A DNA stretch of 64,000 nucleotides from Pithys albifrons albifrons. Lineage: Eukaryota > Chordata > Aves > Passeriformes > Thamnophilidae. Both the position numbers and the translations under genes were made by a program. The stretch lies in the NCBI RefSeq assembly GCF_047495875.1, contig NC_092461.1, forward strand, positions 88,420,931-88,484,930. Direction: 5' to 3'. Shown here piece after piece: positions 1 to 13,900 of the stretch (position 1 is its first letter; each line of letters opens with the position of its first letter). Below the pieces are notes generated by a model that ran no database searches, was not told the DNA's origin, and saw nothing but the letters and a program-made list of their open reading frames with translations.

Positions 1-1599
1 CCAGACAATAAAAGTTAAGGTTGAAAACTCTTTAAATATGTATTCAGAATAAATCTGAAAGCTAAAAAACAGTAAGTGAGTCCTAAATGTGTCATTAGAA
101 ATAAAGACTCTAAAACTTACAAAAATATATAGTGTTATCAGGGTCATTCAACATAACCAGCTTACTCCATTTAGAATTATATCATCATACTGTCTTCCTT
201 TTTGCCACCACCTGTGCTTGGATAAATCTTTCCTGAAGGATTGCAAAATACACTGTCATTCTGGCAAATGATAAATATCATTAATGCTAAGCACACTCTG
301 GTAGTTAGTATGTGTGCATAAATCCTAGAAATAGGTATTCCCCTCTCATGGACTTAAGAAGTACCATGTCCAAGTGCTTTCTGCATGCAGAATTAGAGAC
401 AATGACCACTTCTTAAAATGAAGTCTTTAAAAGTGATACAAACCGATATAAAGTAAGTTATTGAAATAAATAATACTGTTGACATAACAAATTCTACTGT
501 TAAGTGTTTAGTCTGTTCAGATTTGGGGTGGGGGTGTGTTTGTTTGGTTTTTGTTGGGATATTCTTGAGGGATTTTGGGAGTTTTTTTGATTTTTTTTTG
601 TGTGTTTCATAAATTATACATTTTAGATTCTCATTTTTAACATACATTTACCTGTTAGGGGGACACGACCATATATGTCTACACTTCTGCTACCAGAGCA
701 TGCAGGAATTGAATTATCTCTATAATTCATATTAAATAGTTGCATACTTCCATACTGAAAACCCATGATATGAATAAAAAATTTCAGTTATAGGAATACC
801 TTGAACAAGATGTCATCTGTGTTTTCAGATGAGGTATTTCCCAAAGTTCAATTTCCTGTAATGATACTTAATATACCCAAGTACTACAGAAGTAGCTTTT
901 TCAATGGATATCCACTAGTAATTGAAATAGCAACCATTTAGTTTGAAAATGAGAATTTTAAGTTCATTATCTGTCATCTGCAGAATATGTACAGATAATT
1001 TAGTCCTACCCATAACTCAGTCCTTGAACAACTCTCATTTGTACTACAAGAGACTGTGAGAACCATATGTCCTGCATTTATTTAGACTTCGATATAAAAT
1101 ACCTTATTTCTGGCACAATCAGTTACAACCTCTTTAGAAATGAGATCCCCCTTCCTTTTCTTTTCATGTGACTACATTTCCGCATGGGAAAAATTATTGT
1201 TCAGATCAATATTTGTGAGTAGCATTTTGTCTTGTTCAGTTCTCATCATAAAGCTAAGCTGGTTACAGAATTTCTGTTGTTAAAAATATTTCATGATCCT
1301 AATGGTGCTATTCCATGTGTCCAAGAATAGATAGATATAAGAGTATCTGCCTACACAGTTCCATAGCTTTCAGTAAGATTAGGTCCACTGACTTTATGGA
1401 TACCAAAGCAGACTACAACATCCACAGAAGTAAGCAGACATCTCAAGTCCATCATGTAGACAGATAATGACAGGCTCTGAGAGGCAGGCAGACAATCACT
1501 GCTCATGTCAGAACTCACGACAGAGCCAACAAACCAGAACTCAAGTGACTGGAATTTCCTTTTCATGCATTTAAGTCTTGATATAAGAAAACCAGGGCC
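1..1599. other. Non-coding, AT-rich, nothing recognised
   Basis: No gene or known repeat family is recognisable here. The short open frames have no familiar protein features. A T/G-rich stretch around 530-605 (runs of T and a GGGGTGGGGG block) is low-complexity sequence. Confidence 0.6.
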
Positions 1600-2290
1600 A
1601 TTCTATGGAATCACAGAATGGCTGGGGTTGGAAGAAACCTCTGGAGATCATCTAGTCCTGCCTCCCTGCTGAAGCAGGTTCACCCAGAGCAGGTTGCACA
1701 GGATCATGTCCAAGTGTGTTTTGAATCTCCAGAGGAATTTCCACAGCTTCTCTGAGCAGCCTGTGGCAGTGCTTTATCAGCCACACAAAAGAGAAATTTA
1801 TTCTCACATTCAGGTAGAACATTCTCTGTTTCACTTTGTGCCTGTCTTCCTTTGCCTTATGGCTGGGCACCACTGAAAAGAGTCTGGCCCAAACCTCTTG
1901 ACATCTGTCCTTAAAATATTTGTATGCATAAATTCCCCTCTTAGTTGTCTCCTTCAGGCTAAACAGGCCCAACTCTTAGAGCCTTTTCTAATAAAAGAGG
2001 TGCTTCAGTACCCTCAGGAACTTCACAGCACTCTTCTGGACCCTCACCAATAGTTAGTTGTATTTCTTGTACTGGGAAGCCCAGAACTTGACATACTTCT
2101 CCAGATCCAGCCTCACCAGGGCAGCATAAAGGGGCAGGATCACCTTCTTTGACCTGCTGGCAATGCTCTTCCTAGTACAGGCCAGGGTATCCTTTGTCTT
2201 CCTGCTCACAAGCACACACTGCTGGCTCATGGACACTCCCAGGTCCTTCTCTGCAGAGCTTCTTAAGGGGTCGACCCTGAAATATGAAGA
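1600..2290 (-). mobile_element. 5'-truncated CR1 LINE
   Basis: This is a CR1 non-LTR retrotransposon, the dominant LINE of birds, inserted on the minus strand. Its 3' end is at about 1600-1620, where the plus strand reads TGGAATCACAGAATGGCTGG, the reverse of the usual CR1 3' end. Next comes the CR1 landmark GGTTGGAAGAAACCTCTGGA, and further in the phrases for the LTR-like CR1 ORF2 end (for example CACCAGGGCAGCATAAAGGG near 2113). The 5' part is missing, as is normal for CR1. The upper boundary is soft: clear similarity fades after about 2275. CR1 normally makes no reliable target-site duplication and none was seen. Confidence 0.95.
1655..2290 (-). pseudogene. CR1 ORF2 C-terminal remnant (reverse transcriptase end)
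   Basis: Two minus-strand frames in this CR1 carry decayed C-terminal ORF2 protein. The upstream one (about 2290 down to 2056) keeps AEKDLGVSMSQQCVL and SRSKKVILPLYAALVR, which resemble the segment after the reverse transcriptase domain of CR1 ORF2. The next one (about 1972 down to 1655) keeps HCHRLLREAVEIP, the position of the usual W-N-x-L-P-R-E-V-V stretch near the ORF2 stop. The two segments are in different frames and separated by stop codons, so this is a dead fragment. The endonuclease and the catalytic core of the reverse transcriptase are absent. Confidence 0.9.
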
Positions 2291-3164
2291 GATTTTCTTG
2301 TCCGTATTTAAATACACATTAAACACTGTAGTATGGGAGAGCACAATTCTATCTTTCTTTTATTTCGAATTCTTGTAGTTCCAGGTTTTCAAGACTTGAC
2401 TGAAGAGAGACTCAAGCAACCAGGACTAATCCCAGAGCTGGCTCTTTTGCAAGCAGAAGTTTGGACTGGAGAACTCTTTATCATCCTTCCAGCTGGTATT
2501 AACCTTTGAATTCATGGATGGAAACCAGCAATTTGAAGCTTGCAGAAATTCCTGGAGCAAATTGTATAACCTCTTTTACACTGAAGGGCACCATAAAAAT
2601 CTCTCCTGAACCTGAATTTTACAAGGGTTGCATCTACATCATCACTTTATTTCAGAGTATTGCAATTTTGAACTGAATCTCCTGACCATATCCCCCTTAT
2701 TATACATCAGCTCAGTTCACAGACAGTTTTAATTTAGGTAAATTAGATTATTTTGTGAAGAAATGTAAAACTCCAAAGCAGGTATGTACCAAATACAATC
2801 TAGCAAGTAAGGGGCTCATGAGGGTTCCAATCAGAGGTCAGTGCTTAAAGTGACTTCAGACTCCATGCGGAGTGAAGCTGTTAAGTCAGGAAATCAGACC
2901 AAATCTAGCTAAAAATAATCCTCCAAAGCAGTGGACAGGATGTTGGCAGAGGTTTCAGCATCAGCTACTTTGATCTGATGATGTGGTTCTCCCCTGCAGA
3001 CTTGTTGATGTAGCCATAGCCACTACTAAAAAAGTTAAGATGCCTGGCTCAAAATAACTGCATGAAAAGAGAAATTAAAGGAATACTAAAACTAAAGGGT
3101 GATTTTACTACTGTCATAGCAAATCTCCAATTTATTTGCTTGAGTTAAAAATTCAGTCTTACAG

Positions 3165-3235
3165 AATTCTAGGATATTAATTAATCTGCAAGGTTGGAAA
3201 GGGAATTTCAGTTCCCTATCTTTCCAAAACTCTTG
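3165..3235 (-). mobile_element. Possible very old CR1 3' end
   Basis: The plus strand reads ACAGAATTCTAGGAT and then AAGGTTGGAAAGGGAAT. Order and spacing resemble the reversed 3' end of CR1 (ACAGAATCATAGAAT followed by GGTTGGAAAAGACC). Similarity is short and nothing further upstream supports it, so this may be chance. Confidence 0.3.
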
Positions 3236-3743
3236 CACTAGCTACTGAAAGTCTGGGGTTTATTGTTCCTTTCTCTTTTGTGTATTCAGAAACTCCTCTA
3301 ATAAAACAAACAGTGTAAGTAAAACAATATAAGAGTTCTCAGTCCTACAGGAGAAAAATATGCAAATAAGCAAAACAGCAATTATTAATTAAATGCTACA
3401 ACTGTTTATGAGCATAATAACCATTGATTTGAAGTTCGATGATAAAAAGAAGTTCTAAGACAGGATGGGTGCTAAGATTTTGCCCTTATGTCCTATTCAT
3501 TTCATTTTGTGTATATGGAGAGTATTTCAAATTAATGCCAACATATATAGTCACATTGTAACATATAAATGCATTACAGTATGCTCAAAAAGTTGTAAAA
3601 TAGTAGAAAAGGGAAGGGGGAGGAGGGAAAGGAGGTGTGTCCAAGTTGTTTCTTAGGAGCAATAAGTATTCCTTGTAAAATTATTCAAAATTATACCATT
3701 TCAGTAGGTTAAAAAGTATCACAATCAATCCTCAGTAACTTTA

Positions 3744-3774
3744 CATATCATATAAACTTATGATATATGATATG
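3744..3774. repeat. Perfect 11-bp inverted repeat, AT-rich
   Basis: Arms CATATCATATA (3744-3754) and TATATGATATG (3764-3774) are exact reverse complements around a 9-nt loop. The composition is almost pure A/T, so chance or slippage is a good explanation. No function is proposed. Confidence 0.8.
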
Positions 3775-4499
3775 GTATATGCTTCTTTAATCTTATCCTC
3801 TCCAGAAACTAATAAAAACACCGTCAGTGACTCTGGAGTTGCTTCTGGGAAGGGGATTGCTTGCGTCTCCCTATTGAACACGATTCTGCATCAGAAAATA
3901 TATTTATTGCAACTTTAGAATCTACTCACTTTCAATGATGTCTTGAATGAGCAAAGATGATAAAAAAATTTTCCTGATCTTGATTTTTTCAGGTAGCCAA
4001 GGTTGGACTTAGTGACAAAAAAATGAAAGCATCTTCACATCTGTCCAATGTCTCAAGCTAACATGGTCCACAGTCTATAGATAATGAAGAAATTTTTGTC
4101 AATAATCATTCTAACAGTTATTACTGTAGATTTTATAAAAACTGGGGTTTTTTTATTTATCTTAAAGCTGATAAGAGACTAACACATAACTCAAAAACCT
4201 AGAACAAGGTTACAATTCCCAGAACCTTGTTTAATCTTAGTGCATTTTTTTCCAATTGTATCATTTTCTATAAGCATGGTTAAAAAAAATCCCCCAAAAA
4301 TTCCTTTTAGATTGTTTTAAAAATATCACTTTTTTCCAGTTCTCTGGATAGATTAGAGCTGTGCCTAAAAAACATAAGTAAGCTTTGTCTCAATAAAAGG
4401 TTTAAGCTTCTGCATAGCCTTTTAGCCAGTTCACACTAGAGTTACTGAATGACTTTGCATGCATAAAGTCAATGATGCTGATGGTGTTTTGCTGAAGAC

Positions 4500-4523
4500 C
4501 TGAATGCCTTTTTAGGCATTCAG
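4500..4523. repeat. Perfect 10-bp hairpin with TTTT loop
   Basis: Arms CTGAATGCCT (4500-4509) and AGGCATTCAG (4514-4523) are exact reverse complements around a 4-nt T loop (4510-4513). Pairing does not extend outward, so it is too short for a microRNA precursor. Confidence 0.85.
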
Positions 4524-7500
4524 AAGGGTTGTGGCAGAGGAATAAGAGATAATATCTTATTTCTTGATGTAAACATCAGAAGAGGGAAAATGATGTGCAA
4601 CTGAGAATGCAGAAACACATTAAATCATCAATAAATCAATATAAACATTAGTGATTTGTCATAATAATAATAATGGGAACTGTCTTTACAGACCTATTAG
4701 AAGATTTTTTTTTCTGCTCTGATGACTTCAAATTGCTTTTTATTTCTTTCATTTTCCCCCTTCCTTCTACTGATCCTACCACAACACTGATATAAAAATC
4801 ATCATAGTACTGCCATTATAGTTTTGGAGTTTTTTTATAAGAGATGAATTAATTTGAAACACCCCTACTTTGAGTAAGGAAATTAAATTGAGTTTGTTAA
4901 AAAAAATAAGATCAATATGCAAAAACTTTTTGAAAATCCTAAAATTTGTAGGTCACTAACTTAACATCCATGTGTCTTTCCAAGACAACCTGAATAACTA
5001 TCAACAGTTCGTATGGGGTGGCTGAAGCACAGTGAACAAACTGTGTAAACACTGAGGATAGAACAAGCTTCACAGTCTTAAAATTTTATATATTCATCAT
5101 TAACTTTAATGTCAAATTTATAATTCAAAAATCCTTCCCCATCTGTTTAGTCAGTTTAGACTGACTGAAACATTTTTCAAATCTGGAATAGACTGAGCAG
5201 TAATGTTCACTATACAACTAAGCAGAGTTTGGTAGTATTTAAAGAAAAAATCTATTTTTTTTTAATAATTTTGAAAGCCTTTGCATTAATAAAAGTTAAA
5301 ATACTTCTTACCCAGTGAAATAAAATAATTTCATTTGACTTGAAATTTTGTTTTACTGTACTTGAAACCAATTCAAAAAATTTCCTTAAGCTAGTCTATT
5401 TTTTCCTGATTTTTCAGTTTGGTAAGCAAACTGAAACTATTATTTGTTCACACAGTAGCAATGTCCTTTATATGCTTTCCATAACAGCTGTCCCTGGATT
5501 GTACAAGCTAGATATCAGAAGGCTGATAGCTCTGAGAAATTAGTCAGCATGAATTTTTTAATCAATGTATAGGTGAAGATGGGAGGAATCCTGGATATAT
5601 AGAGTTTCAAAAGTATAATGTAATACAGACTCAGAGATAGCACTAAATATAACTTGATTAAATAATTCCTTAGTACTTTTATAATCTGTAGTCCTATAAT
5701 ACTCTGTTCTCTAAGTACAGACATGCCCGAAGTCCCCAACATGCTGGTTGGGCTCTTCCTGAAGAAGAACTCATTCACTCAGTAAATATAAAGCAAAAAA
5801 CACAGCTTATGTAAAATATTTCAGGTCTACAGTTTCATCCAGTTCTACAATAAATAAACCAGTGACCCAATAGGCTCTTATTCACTTTCCACTTACTTTT
5901 AATGGGTCTTTAATATCTGATATTGGAGAAAAAAATCATCCCAACCACCTTCTAGCCACCTGCAATTCAGTGATTATATTGATGTGAGATTATTGCCTAC
6001 TGTTTATCACAAGTAACTATTGTTTCTTTGCTCAGATCATGGTTGGAGTTCGTAACACTGTAAAATTTCTTCTCATTCACTCCTTTGTCTAGTGGTAATA
6101 TAAAACTACAATGTCTTTTCCTCAAAAATTGACTTAGACCATACTCTACTTGCAATTCAACACAAGCCAAGGAAAATTAACAAAGTCACCTAGCTTCCCT
6201 CTTCCAGTTACAAGGATTCAGAACTCTTGGATCACTGCTTGCTGTAGTGCCTGACAAGACCTACAGTAAAAGGTACACTGCCAGGGTTCCCAGATAGACC
6301 TAATAACCATCCTAAAAGCCATCCATCCGAAGTTTAATAACTCCTAAAAAATGCCATCATGTATGAAACTTTGTTCCCTCAGTCTAGGCAAATTCTCTTT
6401 TGTTCTTGTTTATATTAAATTCCCAGAGAGATTTATCTAAACCTTTAGTATAAAATATGAGATTGTAGCGAAAATACTTCATAAAAGTAAGAATAATTTC
6501 CTACATTGACTACTGAAAAGGAAAGAAGTTTGAGTCTTTTTAGTTTGTGGGGTTTTTTTTCTCTTGCATCACGTAGCAGAATTCCCTTGTGATACACAAG
6601 CTTATTAAAATTTATTCCTTTATTTTTTGTCATACCAAAATAAGTATTACATTTTTAACATAAATTGTTATCCACAATATTCCGCATAGACTGAAAACAA
6701 AGAAAGCATTTCTATTGATGATTCAGTACAGCATGAGTGGTTTTGTACAAAACATTTTATGTAGCACTAATTTTTTTTTGCATTTATGTGATAATTTTTT
6801 ACATAAGCTCAATATTTTGAATTCAGCTGAGGAATCACTTTGCTATTTATTCAATAGTTTTCTATTTCGTTTAAGGAACAAAAGCTTTCTCCTGTTTGCA
6901 TGATTTACTACTAATAAATTCATTTGCTGCTAAGGACAATATAATTCACAAAGCCCAATGGTGAAAATATTTACTTCATGTTCTGAAGGCAGCAGTACAC
7001 TGTCAAAAAAATACATATTCTTTAATACTGTTTTTACTCTCAGTATAAAATTGGTACTCATTTAACATATGTTGACATCAGTTTATAACTTTTTAATTTG
7101 ATATACTATCATTACATGTAAATTAATTCTGTAATCTTTCCTTAAAAAAAAAGAATTTAAAAACTGAAACCTTTGTGCCTTATGCTGGAAAGCACTGGCT
7201 TATCACAATTTCAGTGCAAATTAAGACTGCTTATCTCACTGCTCTATTGCAAATGTAACTCAAAGTAAGTAAGGAAGAGCATTGTCATGGTCCAAAGAGC
7301 ACCAAGATGCATACACACATACAAAATTTCCACACCTGGACTTCCAAGGTATTTGAGTTTCACAAAATTGTAGTAATAGATTTCTACAGCTTTTCTATAG
7401 CTCGGTGAGGATAGAAATAATCAAAATATTTTTGTAACATTTTAGCCTTACTAAACCAGCACTCTGTAGCTATACACTTCTGTAATAGAGAGAAAGATGG

Positions 7501-10305
7501 AAGAACAAAGGAATCAAGCTATTAAAACTTAGATATTTCTTCAAGTTTGGCTCTGAGCAAGATGTTTTTCAAAGAAATATTTTCAGCAAAATATACATTC
7601 ACATCCCATCCCTCTAGGTTTTTATGTATGTTTCCCTTCCATAGGTCCACCATGAAAATTGCAATTGGAGCCAGTAAAAGCACTGAACAGTCATTAGCCT
7701 GAAGCTTAGGGAACTCACTTGGAACATAGAGCAGCTCTTCTGAATAAAGAATATTGCATTAACAGAACTGTTGTCATTTTCTGAAATGTTCAAATTCAGT
7801 CCCAACATTTACAGCTTGTTTATGCTCTTTCATAAAGACATTCTGCTGCATGGAACTTGTGAAAAGGCAGTAAAGTACCTCAACATATTGGTGGATTTAT
7901 ATGTACCATCTAAAGCAGTAGACAATATCACTGGACCTGCAATCTAGATAATATGTGGTCTGTTTTGCCAGACTAAATGTAAATGAGTAAATACACAAAT
8001 ACACACATGGATAACTCAGTGAAGTGGGTTGTCACATGGGAAGAAATAGGCCTGGCAACAAAGTCTCTGGGGCAAAAGAGAACTATAACTTGATGAACTA
8101 TATGGTAGGACACTCTGTGGGGCTTCTTAGGCCAGTGAATCCCTGTGTCAGGTCTAGCATAAGTCAGCTCTTCAAAAACATGACAAGTTCACCCTATGTC
8201 AAGGAACATCCTTTAAAAATGGCATTGAAACTGTATAGAAAACAACTGAAAGAGACATAGACTGCTAATTCAAAAAAAACCCTGTCCTGTTAAAAAAGAA
8301 AAAAAGGAAGGAAAAGAGCTCTAGGTCCCAGACATTGGTTAAGAATTCAATGCTATGTCTAAAGGTAAACAAAATTAGAATTAAGTTGGATAATGACTTA
8401 ATTGGATCATGGTCTAAACCACTGAATCAGATCCAGCCTCTAAACATATGTTCCCCAACAGAGCAAAATCAGAAAACAATAGAAAAATATGAGAGAGACA
8501 GGAAGGCAGGAAGGAAGAATATCATTTATGTTATACTGCTAATCACTGGTGAGGCTGAAAGAAAAGTTCTGGGTGGAATACACCCTTAAGCCATACATGA
8601 ATGTATATTAACTGCAAGGTGCTGAGTACCCAAGTACATATGCTTGCAATTATATACATTTGTTCATATTAGACTTCCCATATTCAGTGTTAGAGCTCTT
8701 TCTTAGAGGCTGCTTTGTTTATTAAATTCATGCTTATTGTGCACATCTACTCTATTGAGTTCTATTATATATAGGTTTTTGCTGGTTTGCTTTGTATACT
8801 GACATTTTCTGTATACTTTTTTCAGGGAAATACATTAACACCTGAGACTGAAACCTTCAATTTCTCCTGAGACCCTAAAATTTCACATTTTATGTATAAT
8901 AAAGACTTCAATTTTCTCATCAAACCTTGCCTAATTTATTGTACACTCAGATTACCCAAAAGGACATTTGTCAATCTGTAGCCACCATCTTTCTCTTTCT
9001 TTCATTTTCTTTCCTTGGCATTTCTGTTTTCTGACATGCCTTATTTCATAGGTTACATCTGGAGACACATGACATCTGAAACTGAAATGAGCAAAACTGG
9101 TCTGTTGAGCTTGAAAATGAGCTGAAGCCATGTACAATTTGCACCTGTAAGTAAATACGTGGTAAACTCATTCAAGATGGTACAGTCCAGTAAATCATAT
9201 TTGATAACCAGCACCTGCATGGTTTCAACAAATGACTGCAGAATCTGCTCCATCACAAAACTGAAATCCTTAAAACAGACATTGCGTAGGTTCTACAGAT
9301 CTAACAAGTTTCAATCCCTTTTAAAACAAATGTTAAGTTATAATTCCCTATACTGATTGCAGTTCTTTGCAGGCAACTCTTTTCATTTTCTTGGATTTGA
9401 TCTTTGCATTCTATCCTTAAAAAATTGTTAAAAGTCTCAAATGAAGTTTTATTTTCTCACTCCTCCCTTTATTAATATTTACCTGTCAGCTGCCTTCAGC
9501 TAGATATGCTCCTGGATTTTGGTCACAACATCACTGTCTGTTGTTTCTCCTCTCTCTTCTCAGGTTACCTTTTCTTTTAAAGGATACTTCACATTTCTCT
9601 ATCCAGTTCTCTCAGAAGGCCTCTAATGATTTCTACCCATGCTCAGAAAAAATGTACTGAAGAAAGGAGTATCTAAGGAAAGGATGTAGGATGTCTTATG
9701 TAATGAGGTGAGATTCATTCAGACTCTGATCTAGAAAACATGAAGAGGGTAAACTGTTTTTTATGAGGTACTGTCTCTTTAAAAGGTGCAAAAGTGGAAA
9801 AATCATAGTACATGTATAGTCTCTTCACAGTGTTCAATGATAAAAGACATTTTAGCAATCAATAAGAAGGTTTTATGTACCACCTATTACACATACCTCT
9901 ATGCTCCAATCCACTTGAAACTTAAATTTATCTAGGACTATTAGACCTCATGTTTGCGAGTTCAATCAGACAATAACTACATATAATTTATTTATAATGT
10001 TATTTCTTTAACCATTTTCATTTAGATTAGTAATTTTTAAACACTCTGGAGAAAGTACCATGGTTTTACCATCACACGTATTTAAAAAAGCAGCTTACGA
10101 GATTATACTATGAGTGGGATGGTTTTAAGAAAATGCGTTTCCATTTCTTCAAAATAAAAACAGTTAGTATCAAAGCCTGCTTCATAAGCTACCAAAATTA
10201 ATTAGGTAAACAAACCCCAGTGCATAAAGAATAGCACTTTCTTTTTCCTACCCTGCGGTATTTTCTTCTCTGTAAGGAAAAAGGGTAAATTTCAGGGTAG
10301 AGTGG

Positions 10306-10953
10306 TGTCCTGGGTTGAGCTGCAAAACGCCAACTGTCCAGAACAGAGAGAAAAGGGTTCCTCCTCCCCCCAACCAGCTAAGGGGAAAAAGAAGAGGGAG
10401 AGGAAAAAAACCCTCAGAACCAGATTTATGCTGAAACTAACTACATGTATTTATACAGAAAAGAGAAAATTAAGAGGATACTACAATATAACACACACTT
10501 ACACAAGTTACATATATATAACAAGGCATAACTTCCCACTCCCCAATTAATACAAAGCCCATTACTCTAAATTCATAAGCACTCCAAAAGACACTCAGCA
10601 AGAAAGAGAAAGTATAACAACAAAATATTTCTACTTCCCTGAATGCAAACAAAATGCAAGCAGAGGCAACAGAAGCAGGGCCTAGCATAGTAGAGGAGCT
10701 GCTAGATGTCTGCCTCTTAGTGCAGCCATGATGGAACTAACTAAGCCACTCCCACACACTGGATTTTATACCCTTTGAGATGATGTAGTATGGTATGGAA
10801 TACAATATTATTGGCTGGAAGAAGTCAGCTGTTAGCTAGCTCAGCCCAGCTTAAATCAGCTGACAATCCTAGGCCTAGCTGAACTTTAAAACCTAAGTTT
10901 AGGCCCGCCTGCCTAAACCCATAACGAGTGGTAAACATAACTTCACAATGCCA
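10306..10953 (-). mobile_element. Solo retroviral LTR, 648 bp
   Basis: The element reads TG...CA (plus strand TGTCCTGGGTTGAGC at the left, CAATGCCA at the right) and is flanked by GTGG at 10302-10305 and 10954-10957, a 4-bp target-site duplication. Read on the minus strand it has a CCAAT box (10810-10814) about 40 bp upstream of a TATAAAA box (10764-10770). That fixes the orientation and marks U3 at the high-coordinate end. The phrase GGTATGGAATAC just above the TATA box is common in avian endogenous retrovirus LTRs. There is no internal retroviral sequence and no second LTR nearby, so it is a recombination remnant. The flank also matches at an extra A and TG, so the ends could shift by 1-2 bp. 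Confidence 0.8.
10764..10770 (-). promoter_or_regulatory. LTR TATA box
   Basis: TATAAAA on the minus strand inside the 10.3-kb LTR, with a CCAAT box 40 bp upstream at 10810-10814. It would have driven the provirus. Present activity cannot be judged. Confidence 0.6.
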
Positions 10954-13900
10954 GTGGTGAAGTGGTATGATATAATTTTACTTTCTTATTATAAATGATG
11001 GAGATTCTAAAACCCTTAGATGCACAGAAACAAATAATTTATTGAAGAAATACCTGAAAGGCAATTGACAACTACCATGTATGATCTGTTCGTATTGTTT
11101 AAGGAAACACTTGGTATGAGTAATTTTTTCATTTATCTGGGGCACAAATATTCATAGACTTTCTGGACTACATAGGGTGGATCAATCATTGAGTGACAGA
11201 GCTTAAATCGACATTTTCAAGTAATGTTAGGATGAAAGCTTTATGTAGCTCACTAGCACTTCCTCCTATTCATGTACACACACAAATAATGCAAGGTAAA
11301 TCACAAACTATTTTATTAAAATTGATAATGCCATATTACTTTAATAAGGGTATAAATGAAATCGGTATCAGGGCCACATTAGCTAAAATTATGAACATAT
11401 TTATTGTTCAATTCCTTTTTCTCTGCTTTTTCCCTCACTTTCAAATTCTAGTTGCCCCTGAAAACTGTTGTTCATATTTATATCAATAAAAAGAAAATAT
11501 ATCCGTTTCAGATGAAGAATTAAGTGTGGAAATAGAACAATAATTCTCAATTTGTATTTAAGCAACAGAAATCATACAATGTCTTTTGCTTGATTCATGT
11601 CAACTGATCTAACAAATTCAATAGAATTAACAGTGCAAGGAGGGAAAGCAGATTTTATTGATAACCTGGTTCATCAGAAACTCAAAACTCAAACTGAATG
11701 AAAAATCTTAAATTAATTCAACATGCTGAATATTGACTAAAAATATATATTACCTGAAGTTAAGAGAAATGGTCACATAAAGTTGTAATAATTAACCTTT
11801 GCCATGAATTTTGTGCTAGGACTTTTACAACCATGTGTATCTTTTTACAGCACAAAATAATTGTGCTTTCCCTGTGTCCTAATAGGTTATCATTAATGTC
11901 CCCAGCTAACAATCTCCACCTACACTGGCTAAAGAATCTGATTCAGAGATGCATGATTCTCTTGTGGTGACTTAGGGGTTTGGATTTTTCTCTAGCTGGT
12001 TAGCATGAATGCATTAAGTTAAATAACAGTCCTACAGGATTGATAGTTGGTGAATCACTCTTACTTTATTTAGATATTTACAAGTACATTTATATCTGAA
12101 TATTACACAAGCTTTAATGTATTTATTTTCACAACAGCTCTAAAACTGAAAAGTGATTGTTTTTCCTCAGTTTTGCTACTGGGAAATGAAGCAGATAAAT
12201 ACTGAAAACTAGATCCAAAAAGGTCCTCTCTCTATTGCCAATCAAAACTCACAGCCTGAAGTTAGACTCATTGTCCCGTCTAGAAACACTTACAGGCTTC
12301 ACAAACGCCAGAGAGCTGGCAGGGAACAACGACTTGCGCCAGCTCAGAAGGAAATGCCTGCAAGTGTTTGATCTTTGCTTGAGCATCCCACTTCACAGAA
12401 ATGCAGATACTTGTCCCATGAACCAGGCAAGAGGACACTTACCTTGAGAACATGCCAAGCGCTACCTTCCTGCTTGATGGGAAGCAGCATTTGATCTCTG
12501 CTTTTTTATCCCAGAAGAGTTCCACAGGACCAAATTTACCAGGCATTTCTCTAAAAGAAATTCCCACTGAATCCAGTTCACGTGTATAAGTGATCTTTAT
12601 TGCCCAAATGAATCTTTTAAATCTGAAGCTTTGCAACAATTCTTGTGGGGTTTAGTCCATGTACTCCAGTGAATGTTTATTAACATAACATAAAACATTT
12701 TCAACCAAACAGGCTGAGACAATAAATTCTGTGACCAAAACAAAATAGAAAATGTTTAAATTAGGTCAATGGAAAGCTCCCTAACCAGCTGGATTTTGAC
12801 TCTCAAAGCTGATGACAGGCCTGAAGTTATTAAAGACACCTTTTAGACTGACTTCTCTAGATAACATCTAGTTCAGGAAAAATGCTTTAATTTTAGTGTA
12901 AAGCAAGCCTTATAGCAGGTCAGTGACAGCAGATTATTCAGCCACTTGACCATTTAGAAATTCAGATTAATGAAAACATGGAGTATATTTCTCCATAGTA
13001 GAGTGCTCTATGTCACAAACAGCTACATTCCTTCTGCAGGACAATTCAGCTCAGGCAGAGCAGTGACCAAGCATGGCTTTTCTCCAAGATGCCAGACAGT
13101 TCATTAGGAATGAGCTCAAATATCCCTGCACAACAAGCTCATGCACTTTTTCTCCTGAATTTGTTCTCTGGAAAAGACAATGAGCCACAGTCCACAGTCA
13201 ACCTACCATGGATACATTTAACTCCAAATTTTAAAAATCATGCCCACCAAAAGAGACCAAGAAGAAACAATAATTCATTATGAGGCATTAGAAGCACAGT
13301 GTTCGTTATCATAGAAGCCCTGCTTACCCTTTAGTCTTCGCATTGTTGTGATTATTTTAGGTCACTTTATCCAATATCGCTTCAAAAAATCTTTTGTATT
13401 GTAACCAAAATGATTACTTATCATTTGTGCTTTAAATGGAAATAGTAAATACAAAAATGCACTAATGCCTGTTAAACTTATCCCCATTAAATCCTTCTTT
13501 GTTATCACACAAACCAGCAAACACCTTTTCCTCTTTTAATCAAAATTGCAGGTGGCACTAGTAGGTCTTGTTGTTCTAAGGTGTTCAGTGCCAATGATTC
13601 AGCCTACATAATTATAATTGGAAAGGAGGATGTACCCTTTAATAAGTCTGCAGCATTGAGAGATTCCAAAGTAGCTGATTCTCTTTTAAATCAGGTAACC
13701 AGCCATCTGACAAAAAAAATTTTAAAAATTTTAAAAAGGCATCAATTCAGCCTCTGAAGCAGTAGGCAACAATGGAAGTGTCCTTTTCTTCTGTAATGAA
13801 GCAGCTGCTGAATATTTTTTTTTGCATATATTTCTTAACAAATTTCTAAATGGGCATAGAAACACTTGGCATCTGCCAGTGTATGTTCACAATTTTGGCA

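Larger units (their letters stand above)
2291..10305. other. Repeat-poor non-coding stretch
   Basis: About 8 kb in which I recognise no gene, LTR or well-preserved CR1. It contains two perfect short hairpins (3744-3774 and 4500-4523) and one doubtful CR1 scrap (3165-3235), listed separately. Open frames are all below about 90 residues and unlike known proteins. Confidence 0.55.

Noticed and set aside
2380..2560. Possible further CR1 or other LINE sequence upstream of the first CR1
   Set aside because: A few CR1-like words (GGACTGGAGAACT, CCTTCCAGCT) occur, but order and spacing do not hold up.
12439..12640. A minus-strand exon ending at a near-consensus splice donor (CTCAAG/GTAAGTG at about 12441)
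   Set aside because: One good donor octamer is expected by chance in a window of this size. The frame resembles no protein and no clear acceptor was found.
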